A stretch of DNA of 64,000 bases, taken from Psococerastis gibbosa (Eukaryota > Arthropoda > Insecta > Psocodea > Psocidae). Each line of letters opens with the position of its first letter. The first letter of the stretch is position 1. Below, in pieces: positions 24,601 to 37,100 of this stretch. Under the pieces are notes generated by a model. The model saw only the letters and a program-made list of their open reading frames with translations. It searched no databases and was not told the DNA's origin. The stretch is from positions 30,653,464 to 30,717,463 of the forward strand of contig OZ020490.1 of NCBI GenBank assembly GCA_963971405.1. Reading direction: 5' to 3'. The position numbers and the translations under genes were made by a program.

Positions 24601-27600
24601 CAGGTATCTGCGTTTTTGGGGCACTTCTACGACAATATGGGTCTTCGCAGTGTTCGTGTTATCGAGTTATACCTAGTTAAGTGTGTTATATCAAGTTAAG
24701 TTAACACACCGATAACCAAGCTAACCAGCGTGCTATTCTAAACGCACTTTCAAGTTGGTTAACATGTTATTTAGATAGCACTGCTATCGATAGCTCAAGT
24801 TTACAGCCACCATCTTTGTTTTTGTCGATAGATTTGAAACACGCGTTTAAAATTTTGTGGTATTTACATTTATTTGTATTATTTATTATATCACAAGCAA
24901 TTACCGTAAATACTTAAAATTATAATAACCAAAAATATAAACAAATGTGGCACTAGAATAGAGTTCTGCCACTTTCTTTAAAACCGTGCCATGAACGTCT
25001 AACTACTACCACGTTGTTTACCCTGATAAATATAGCATGATAACTCACTCACGATTGTGTGTTAACTTGGATAGCACATCTAACTCGATAACTCGATAAC
25101 CCCAACACTGTGATGACCCCTAATTACATTATCTATATTCCTCAGCCTGGCATTTTTTTAGATTACATTATTTGACAGCAGCTATCTACAGTTGTAATGT
25201 ACTAGAACTAGGGTGGTAACAGCAGCAGTAGTTTCCGCTGTGGTTATCGGTACATGGCAGCAGTTGTGGCCAGCGGCTGGTCATTTGGCCTTGGGCTGCT
25301 TATCTCCATTACAAAAGCGCTGACGAATATAATTATCCGCTGTCGTCCAACTGCTTTCGCGGCAATTGGGTTTCCCTGCAGTCAGTCATCTCGTTCACTT
25401 TGGAACAAGTTCACAAATACAGATTCTATGGCAACAGATTTGCAGCAGACCTTTTGAGATACATTACAGCAAATGGGTGCAGTAGAGACGTCATCTTCTT
25501 CTTTATGTGCCTCTTCTAGTGAAGATTGGCGATCACCAGGGCGATTTAGACCTTCGATACTGCTGCTCAGATCAGAAAAGGGAAGCAGCGCTCTTGCCAA
25601 ACCACTGCCGCAGGTTTTTCAACCAGAATGTTCAGCTTCTGCCATCAGCCCTCATACCTACTCTTAGTTTATAGCAAGCAGAAGGTGATATTTTTCGTCG
25701 TACTTCATCACATGGCCGAAGAACATTAGTTTCAGTTTCTTACCGTCAGCTTCTGCATCTATTCGCCCATACCTCCATACCTAACATTTCAGCATTTTCA
25801 ATCGAATCCTTGCTAAGTGTCTCTGCCTCCGACTTTTCGCCACTGCTTGACTCATTACAATACTCGAGGTAGAGTGCTGCTCATGCCTCCGAGGTGAGCC
25901 CCCTTGTAGTTTGCCTACAGGTACTGTAACCGTCGTCTAGGAATCATTGCTATTACTTATATTATAATCACAGCGACGATAAGAAGCAGTGTTAAAATAA
26001 CCCCCGTTTACATGGGTCGTGTCGCTCCTGTAGCTTACTCCAGGCTTAGTCACCTACAGCAACATTAGATGACATCTGCTATCTACCTACACCTTACTAT
26101 CCACATACACAGCTACTTACAGTATAATCACAGCGACGATAAGAAGCAGTGTTGCAATAAAGCCGCGTTTACACGGGTCGTGTCGCTTCTTTAGCTTACT
26201 CCTGGCCCCACAGCGCCCCAAACACCTACAGCAACATTAGATGACATCTGCTATCTACCTACACCTTAGTATCCACATACACAGCTACTTACAGTATAAT
26301 CACAGCGACGATAAGAAGCAGTGTTGCAATAAAGCCGCGTTTACACGGGTCGTGTCGCTTCTCCAGCTTACTCCTAGCCCCACAGCGCCCCAAACACCTA
26401 CAGCAGCAGAAGATGAGCCCTGCGAACGGTAGCAGCACCACAAACGCCAGGCCGACAGCGATAACCGAGACAGGCCCCGCGTAGAACTGCAGCCACTCCT
26501 GCCAGTGCTCTTCGGCGTTTCCGAAACGAATTCTGTCGCGTTCGATATAGATCATATCTGAAAAATAAACAAAATTATAATTAAATTGTACAAGATAGTG
26601 CTTTCCTTGTTAGTAAGTAACCCTGTACTTGGGTCACTTACTAATCTAACGCCTGCTTTCAGCATTTCTGCTTTAAGCAACCCTGTCAGTCTGGCGGGGG
26701 GAGTGAGTCTGTTTATTAACTTGAGGCACCCTAAGGGAAAATTTCTTTACCTCGGGGAGAAAGGGAGTTAGTTGACTGACAGGGTCTTGGGTCACATGGC
26801 GTACATCAATTTTATTTCCTACCCGATTTAATTTAATTCAATTTAAATATTTTTTTTACACCCTTAATAAGATGTTGGGCAACGGGTTTTTTTTCCACTT
26901 TTATTAAAAAAAAAGCCGTAGGCCTACACTCAATATCTAGTATTGTGTTTCTGAGATGTGGAGTGCTCTATGGAAGAGATGGGGCATTCGCTTCCCGCCA
27001 AAAATGGTTTTATTTTGAATTTCTCGAGCCTCTCATCACATCTCCTATGACCAAGCATTGACAAAACATAGAAGGTGGCCCTAGGATTCAAAAAATATTA
27101 TTTGCTGGCTCTATATAGAACTCTTTCATTCGTACCATCAAAAATATATTTGAATCGCTGGTGCCACCAGGCCCGTCAAATTTGACTGATTTGTGAAATA
27201 AATATCCAAAAAGCTAGCAAAATTATTTATTGGGCACAAAAGTAAAAAAAATTTTTTATATATAAAAAAAAAAATTATCACTGCTGCTCTGATTTGCCAG
27301 GTGGTAGCGTGGCAACACGAATTCAAACAATATTTTTGGCGGGCTCGAAATCGAAATTTATGAAATAGAACTTTAAGGGCGGATACTATAACCAAGAACA
27401 AAGCCAGTGTATTTAATGTAAAATTGAATAAAATAATTACCAAAATATGTTTATTTTTTTTTTAAATTGGGGTACAAGTGTTACCTGTGTGCACTTAAGC
27501 CTATTGGCCTATTGTGCCCCCTTCAACAAAATATCTACATCACTTCTACATCAATTTCTGCGAGACTGTTGTTTGTTGTTTCTAACGCCTGCTTTCAGCA

Positions 27601-30600
27601 TTTCTGCTTTAAGCAACCCTGTCAGCCCGGCGGGAGGAGTGAGTCTATTTGTTAGCTTGAGGCACCCAAAGGGCAGACTCTATCACCTCTGGGAAAGGGG
27701 AGTTGACTAACAGGGTGGACCTCCTGATTATAGTGGATTCCGAACCACTTGGGGAACATGGTAAAGTCACACGATTAGATCGGAGGTGACCAGGACTCGA
27801 CTTATACTGCCTAAGCGCGTTATCATGTCCCACCAGGTTCCCCTGCCAACGCTGTGCTGACTACCAAGTTGCCGCAGTTTGAAACATGCTCTGCTCTTAT
27901 AGAATCAACATGGTAAGGCCGTTGGCAGTTGGCACTTTCTGCAAGACTATAGTTGTCTCCCCAAGAGACTCCAGATATTTAACCCCAGCACCAAACACGC
28001 CAAGGCCTGTTCTTGGTTTTGTACTTCCTAGCCTAGACTCTAGAGCCATATGCTATGAAACCCATTCAATCTTGTCAATATTAAAAAGAAATACTAGTTT
28101 TTAGTACGAAAGATGCCACAAGTTGGGAAAAAGTGAAAAATTAAATGAAAATGGCGCTATAGCTCACCATAAAACACGGTTTGGCCTTGATATTAGTTGT
28201 GGGGCACGCTTGGAGTTTATGGGCCAGTTTATCGAATCGGCCATTTGTTATAGGCCTAATAAAGAATATCGGCGATTGGGTTACATAAAGTGAACAATAA
28301 CGTTATAGGGAGCATATTAGAATCCACCCTAAGTGGACCATAATGCGTGATAGTCTCATTAGCACAAGTGTGTTAGTATTGGCAAATGCAGTGACCCCTA
28401 GCCCATGGTTCCCATTGCGCCGGGAACTAGCTTATAAGAACAATGAAGCCCGGTACAGTTGGTCTCATTTCATACAATAGAACGTAATTAACACTATTAT
28501 CCAGTTCCCAGTTATGTATACATTGATAAGAGTGACTAAGAACAAATTAAGCCGCATACGACGGAAATTTTATTAACCCCATAGGAATGCAAACACGACA
28601 AACACACGTGTTGCTAGTGTACTAGTAGGCCTAATGCAGAGGGAGAGGAGTGGGGGGCAAAGAGATCTTCTTCAGCCAACGCCCGTCTTTGGCTGGTAGG
28701 CCATTTGACGCCGTGCCGCATAGTAGAGCCAACCCCTCCTGTGTCTCAGTTCGGTTTTCTACCTCAATGCCAGAGCAGCTGAATAGGTGATCAGCATTCC
28801 CCTCCCCTTGGAAGCAGAGGGGACAGAGGAAGAGATTAGAACGAGATAGAGTAATAGCATTGATACAGTACATATATCGCTACTTAGGAAGAAAAAGGAC
28901 ACAATACATTGTAGTATTATATGGTATATATAACACTGACATTAAATTAACTTTGATGTGGTTTCTGGTCCAGCGGTTAAGACGACGCCCCGGTTAGGCG
29001 TAGATCGTGGGTTCGAATCCCGCCAAGCCCAGTTTTTTCTATATCCTCTAATTTCGGTCATATATATTTCCCGTGCGAGGGCAGTTGCATTTGGCAGAAC
29101 TATCAAGTAACTCATTATATAAAAAAATCTTTAACTTCAGTTTCTGTAAATTGACAGATTTAGAGTTGTGTCCTTCTTCCTCCAAAGTAGCGATACACAG
29201 TATATATATTTACAGGTCTAAAGAATGTTGGGGTCAACAATGAGCGATAAGCTGTGTGGTTGGCAGAACTCAACGCTGTCATGGCCTCTGCCCGCAGCAC
29301 GAAGTTGACAGCTAGATGCGATGTGGTCTTACCCCCCCCCCCTCCCAATATTTCATGTATACGCCACTGATCGGGATACAGAAAACGCCTGCTAGAGGTC
29401 AGCGAATCACCAAAATATCGCTAGCGACAGAAATCTGCTGAAGTAGGGTTTCTCACACCAACCCATTTCCTCCTATGACGAATTCCTCACCGAGTCGCCG
29501 GCATTCGAATCCTCCGTGCCTTAAGGCCAAACCGGAGGGGGTCACGTGACTGGTATATGTTTTAAACCGCAGTGGTATAGTAAAAATCGATAAAAGGGTA
29601 TACGCGTAGACATGCTTACACTATTGACTAAACCAAAAATTACAATTACATTAGGTCTAAAATTTGTGCATGAAGCAATTAAAAACATACCTTTTAGAAC
29701 ATTTTTACGTGCCCCACAGGGAAGAAAAACCTCCAACTTTTGTAATGAAATGCACTTTAGTCAGAAGCTCAACACTTACTTTGACAGTAAAGCGCCAGAA
29801 ATAGGTAAAACTGCAATTATTTGAAATAATACAAGTCAAATACGAAACAGGTACGAGACGCGGGGCTTTGTTTATAAAATGGATATTCAACGATCCCGTG
29901 GCTGGAGACCGTTATCAATATGGCTGCTAGTGTAGCCTGCACAAGATAAGTACGCAATTCGGCGGGGAAATAGCCTGCATAAGCTAACTACTAAACTACA
30001 GAGTTTTTGACCGGTTCCAGGTATTCGCTTTGCTATGCTGCAATGTGTAAGACTTCGATATTTTTTGCTATCTCTGATAGTTGGCTTATGGTTAACGGGT
30101 GCCTCGTAAGGCATATTATGGCTCCCGTCGCTCCAGTTCTATTATATTTCTATGTATTCAACGCTCAACGTTCAAGGTTACAACCCTCCGGTTTGGCCTT
30201 AATCAACTTTTCATATTCAAGCCACCGAGCATAAAAATGCATAATAAACCTGACTTAATCTTGAGGCTCAACTAATTGTTATTGTTAAACATCGTGATCA
30301 AGAGTCAAGACACAACAAGAGAGAAGAGAGACAGACACTTGGCTGTGACAAGGCCAAGTTGTCAGTTTTAGAGATCAAGGTCCCCTCATGATTACAAGTG
30401 AAGTGCACTGCAGTATCTCACACAACAGACACGCAGCAAAGCAATCAACTTCAAATAGACGCTGTCAACAGCAGGGTATTACTGGGCCGAAGCACTTATC
30501 ACGCATTTTGCGACTTATTATTAAGAGCAGACAAGGAAAAGGATAAATACTGGTCCCCTATCCCAAAGCACTGAATTCATTGATGGGATAGCATATTAAT

Positions 30601-31148
30601 ACATTATTATACACGGTCAGTAATAATGAAATTACCTTATAGATGACAGTAATAATGATCGTGTATGGTGAACAAAGTTGGAATGACGAAAAATAATGAA
30701 AGGGATCTGGATTTTCTGATCACAGCTGCATCATTACTGATCATTATTATTGACTGTGTAGGGGCCTCTTAATAATGGCAGGGTACGCAATGAATTGGAG
30801 CGTGAATTTTCCATAATTTCTTCAAAAATAATTTTTTGCACCAAACCAAATCTATTTTTGGGAAAGCAACCTGTTACTCTATTTAACACCTCAAACATAC
30901 CTCAAGGTAGAAATCATCGATAGAAAGATTTCGCAGAAAAATTATTTTTTAGGCGTTTAGTCATGAAAATTGAGTTATATTTATTTTTGTACCCCCAGAA
31001 ACAACCTATCAACCCTGTGTCATGCAGGAAGAATGGACGCTAACCACCTTCACCACTGTGCCCAACTCCAAGCAACACCGAAGAACATCATCAGTCTATA
31101 CTGGGAGGCTCGACGTCGAATGGCAGAACTGCCACGGACGGGCGTTGG

Positions 31149-31182
<34 letters not shown>

Positions 31183-34100
31183 ATCAAGAGGCAAGCGACC
31201 CACCGCGTTTTATTAACATCAATAACGACTACAATATGTATGTGAATTTTAAAGAAACCGTTGGAGCCGTTTTGGAGAAAAAAAATTTAGGCGTTTTTTT
31301 AGGGTAACCCCCCGAAAACTGAGTCAGCCAAAAAAAAAGTCCCGAGGCATGATTTCTGTGAACCTACATGCCAAATCTCATCGAAATCCACAGAACAGTT
31401 TGCCCGCAAATCGATTGGACAGACAGACAGGCAGGCAGGCAGACAGACATATCGTAAAAACCACTTTTTTGTGTTCCTGACACCTCAAAATGTGTAAATC
31501 CGTTGAAATCTCTGAATCGAAAATTTTGATCATCACAAATAGTGGAGGATCCGAAGTAAGATCGTTCTTCACTAATGTGTCCACCATATAAAAGTGATAT
31601 TTTATTGAATGAAATATATATATGCAAACCGGAGTCGCCGATATTCCATTTTCTGTTCAAACTTCAATTTCTCATGAAATATGGAACGAAGAACAATTTT
31701 TTCTCCTAAGGTGCCCATTCCATTGACCGGCTAGGGCTATTTCCAAAAACGGTGACGTGGTAGCAGACATTCAAGACTTAGGTGGCGTTTCCACCGACCT
31801 CGCATTGCAGAATTGACGGAAATGTTTATCTTCCTCTATGCCATAGTTAAAATTGATCAATGATCATACAGTAAAATCACAAACAAACAAACTAAAATTA
31901 AAAAATGGCGTCATGGGATATGTTAAGTACAAACATTTTAATAGATTTCTATAAAAAGAAAAATTCTAATTTCCGTCAATGTCATTTGCATTCTGCAATG
32001 CAAGGTCGATGGAAGCCACACCTAAGTCTTGAATGTCTGCTACCACGTCACCGTTTTTGGAAATAGCCCTAGCCGGTCAATGGAATGGGCGCCTAATTTT
32101 GATGTATAGTATGTGGCCTTAACTAACCCCGATTCGCCACAGTTGATGAACTCCTTAGTGACCGTTATTGTTTGCGTATCAAGTTTACTAACTATATAGC
32201 CGATCGGTATTGATGATTGCAACATACTATGTATCAAAATTAGGAGAAAAAATTCTTCTTTCCATTCAGCATTTTTTCATTGTTCTGCGTTCCATATTTC
32301 ATGAGAAATTAAAGTTTGCACAGAAATGGAATATCAATGACTCCGGTCGCATAATTTATAATGTTCATGACTATAATTAATTAAAATTATAATAAATTAT
32401 TATAATTAGAATGGGATAAAATAAGGTAATATGGACCAGAAAAAGGTAATTTAGTAAGGTGTTGTTGCATGTTGTGTATATTTTAAACTTTACTGGAATT
32501 GTTTTTGTTTGGTTGGCCGGTGAAATTTTTAAAAAATAATAATTTATTATCATTTTAATTAATTGATAAAATATCACTTTTATGTGGTTGACACATGAAT
32601 GAAGAACTATATTACTTCGGATCCTCTGTTAAAAGCTTTCCTTTTATCGTACTACGTATAGATACGTATAAATATCGTAGGAAAGCAAGAAACTAGCTAG
32701 GGGTACAACAAATTATGGGGAACCCTCCCTAACGGTTAGATAAAGACTTTTTTTTGTTCTATCACAATAAGCTAACCTGGCGGAGTTAGGGCTATAAGCC
32801 CGCTCTTACACTCAACTAGGAAGACCCGGGAACGCCTGCGAAGCATGGCCAGAAAATGTAGGTAGTGTGGGACTCGAACCAACAACCTTTCGGGTGAAAG
32901 TCAGAGTCCGTACCACTACTCTACAAGTATTGACGGTTAGGGTCTACTTCCACTTCAATGTTACGGGCTGGACACTAACCCTTCTAGATTAAGGGTGAAG
33001 TGGGCTGTAGCCTATCAACAGACACGCAGACGAGTAATCAAGTCCGGGCTACCAAACTACTTCAGTCGTATTCCACGGGAAATTTTTTCAATATTTCCTT
33101 GAAATTCCCCGGCATTTTTAAAATGCTTGGTCCCCTTTATATTATATGATTTGTTAACATTATGTCCATTGTCCATACCCGTTGTCCTAGTTCCTAACCT
33201 TATCTGGTTATTTTAATTGTAACTTTAAATTCCAGCGGATAAAGAATACCCATCAAAAATTAACAAGATTGCATAAATTGGCACACAAATAAGTGAGTAC
33301 ATAAGTATTTCCCCAAAATCCCACAGAAAAATCTCAAAAATTGTTGATCCCGGAAATTTCTCGGAATAGAATTATTTCCCACGGAATTCTGAGGTAAACC
33401 ACGGAATATGGCAGCCCTAAATTCAAGTTCAAATACGAGTACTCCACCACAAACATCAGCACGTCATTGCTATGCCTACGCTCTAACCTCACACTGTGCG
33501 ACTATTGTAGACATTTGCTGAGAAAAAGAAGATTAGCTCATTCCCGGAAATCACCAAAAGCCCTAGCAAGACATGACCCACATTGATTAGTCAGCACAAG
33601 GGTTACATACTTATATTCTATATTCATTCCGGATTCTACTGCTTCGTCACATAACTACACGCTCCTCTCCCCATATTGTCGATGGTCCCCCCAGGCGACC
33701 ATGCGTCAAATCCTGGGAGACACGGAGGAGCAAGTCAATGTCTTGATGTTCCTGTACACTTCAGGAATTATAGCCCAAACCTAACTCAGGTAGTATTCAC
33801 ATAATCATACACCAACATGTACACCTATACGGGCGGGCCATAACGCTAGGCGGACACGCGTAGCACCAGCCTGCCATAACGTTATCCGGTAATTTTTAAA
33901 TTCCAGTTTTCTTCAATATTAATCGCTATTATTGCTTTGTTTTGGGTTCAAGGTGGAAGTATGCGACATACGAAGCCTCCTAGTTAAGTAAAAAGTTTGC
34001 AAACCGACTTAATTAATTGATAATTAATATATTAGGTTTACTATAATGGCGTGTTTTCGTCGGTTCAATGCAATAGAATTGGCGCGAAATCACGGCCATC

Positions 34101-37100
34101 TGATTGGCTTGAAACCGCAGTGAACCGTCGGTTGGACTGTATGGACGGGCTCAGCCGAATTTTTATTTGGGGCAGGGTGGGGTGGGGGGGGGGGGTCGCC
34201 GCAATTTAATATGATGACTTTATTGATTTTTTGCGCAACAATTTAAAATAATAATAATAAATATTAAATTAATGTAAAAAATTCTATATTTAATTTAAAA
34301 TTAGGTAGGCTACAAATATCACTAAAAAGTAAAATAAAGTATATGAAGCTTTTGGAAAATGAATTATATTGTTAATAATTATATTATATCGTAGACTATA
34401 TACGCGGCATTAACGGGGTATCTATTAGCGGCTTACGATATTCAAACCACATTTCTGAAATTTATTTTGTGAAAAGTTGTCATGAAATTGTTTTCAAGGG
34501 TCAACGAAATACCCAAAGCGGTTTTCTTTTTTGAGTTATAGGCTGCTCCAAATTTGCTGGATTTCTTTGAGTTTATTGGTTACCCTTGTCAAGTTGCATA
34601 ACAATTAAATTGACTTGAATATTTTCAATTAGAACTCGTTCTCCCTGATAAAGTGACCTGTCGATGATCTCATGCAGTTGTGCATGATGGAGGATATAAT
34701 TATTTAATTTATGATAATGATATAACATGAATCTTCACATCTGGACTGTATACAACACGATTGCATAACTAAACACTTGCAGTTTTTATAATTTTAGCCA
34801 GTTAATTTCATCCACCAGCAAATAACAATGTTAAAAAAATATTAAATAATAAAATAGGACATCCATGCGTTGTCTATCAAATTCATTTTGAAAGCCTCTT
34901 GCGTGAACATAATCATTGTTATCAATTTTTGACACCGAAAAAAAACTTCAGATTATAGAAGAAAGTTATTAATATAATTATTATGTAAGTAAATGTAACT
35001 GCAAGCAGGGGAGCCAGAGGATATCCCCCAGGGAGGGAGAATTTGAATAAATAGGCGAAAAATAATAGGTACCGTAAATATTGATTTTTAAAAGATAACT
35101 TCGCCTTTATGTAGGTACATTGGGACTAGGTATCTAGGGTCAAGGGTGAATTATCAAGTCAAATCCATTGGGAAAGGCACGAATTTCCGGATCTGGACTA
35201 TATACAACACAGTTGCATAACTTAGCATTTGCAGATTTTGTACTTTAGCCTATTTATCCACCAGCACTGTAAAGAAATATTAAATATTAAAATAGGGCAT
35301 TCATGCGTGATTTATCCTGTTAAATTCGAAAGTCTAATGCGTGAACAGAAAAATATTCGTTGTTGATAGGATATGCTCCGTAAAGATGGGAGATACCTAC
35401 AATTGCAGCTACAAGTAAACATTTAAAATACTGGTAGGAAAAACTTTTTTTTCCGCAGCTGGGTCTGGACCCCCCCCCCCCCCCGAAATGGACACCTGTT
35501 TCCATGTTAATAAAGTTATCGTCTCCAAAATCATTTTTTTGCCGGCAAACCATTTCAGGCCTATATTTTAAGAAACTTTCCCCGGGGGAAACCGCCGGGC
35601 CCCCCTTCGGCCTGGGCAAGGGAAATTAAAATCATGCCCCTAATTAGTCCATAAGAACGGCTTTTCTATATTTTTGTAATATTTTAAAAAATCGCGGGTG
35701 GGGAAGTGCCAAATGAAACACTGCCCCCTTCGAAAGCCCATCGTAATTGGGCAAAATTTATGTATTGATGTTGCATGAAAACCAGACCCCCCAAAAAAAA
35801 ATTCCGGCTACGGCATGGACTCTAGGCCCCCCCCCCCTGCCAGTAGTGCTGCCCCAATTCTTTACCACTACTTGACAGAGAAAGGCCATTTCATTTATGC
35901 ACCTTATTGGCGCCCCAGTAATAAAAATCCAAGATCCTGAACTGATCCGGGCCCATCCCCCCCCCCCCCCCCCCCAATGTTTGCAGCGTACACTATATAC
36001 AATGGAGCGAGTTTTAAGGATTTTAAAATATTATGAAGTTACCTCACATTCAGGGATGTCAGATGAACCCCCCCCCCCCCAATCTGGCTACGGTCATGGG
36101 GACATCGAGGGATCCAAAATTTAACTATAGGAAAATTATTTAGCATGAAATTACTCATATTATCTATCTACTAATTGATCAAATAGAAAAGCATGTTCGA
36201 GTAAACTCGGACCGGCTCTTTTAGTTTTCCCAAACACCAGTCTAAAACTCAGTGTCCATTCATCGAACGAAGTCGCAGCTGCATATGGCTATGAACTGTC
36301 CAATATGGGATCCCTATAGCGACGTTGTACGGTCACGGAATTACCGCCTAACGTTATGCAAATCAGAGTGATGGTTCATCGCCCATAAGAAAATACACAC
36401 CGCTACCGGATAACGTTATGGCTCGCTCGTACATACATACATACATAGATCAGGTGTTGACGGTCCCTGGGCAAACCTCGTAGTCCAGTGCGATCCTGAT
36501 TGCAGTTAAAAATCACACTGAAATTACAATAAAAAACTCGATGGGCGTATAAGCAAGTCCTGGCTTGCAGTCGCCCTTAAAAAGTTTTTAAAAAAAAACG
36601 TAACTCCGGCCGTGAAAGCTTTTGTAAATATTAGTAGAATAGAATAGAAAAACCGTGTATTTCTCAACAAAAATGAACATGTGAACGTGAAATAACAACC
36701 TGTGCCCCCTCAAGCCGAAGCGCGGGAGGGTGGCACTTACGACTTGCACTTACAAACCTAATATAAGTTCAATATTAATAAATATTAACATGGAAAACAA
36801 GAAAAAAGCCGACTATTGTCCTTGTTAAGCAATACCATGTCTAGGTTTCTAGTCTCAGATTAGTTCGGTTATTGCCTATTTATAGAAGAAGAAGACTAAA
36901 ATGGAAAGTTGCAAGTGTGACAAGACAGGTTGCAGGTAAAGTTCTGCTGTGGGTGTGCCACAAATTGTGACAGGTACCAGGTCACAGACAATAAGTATAT
37001 GAATCATTCATCAACACTCCTCCGTAACTAGCGAAAGTCTCTCTGTATGACAGTTTACCGCCCCCAATCTGACATGGCCAATCACTGTTATTTGGTACTC

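Noticed and set aside
25254..25600. Possible small gene (67- and 72-codon frames) in intron 2
   Set aside because: Next to and partly within a decayed LINE C-terminus; no start, splice or domain evidence.
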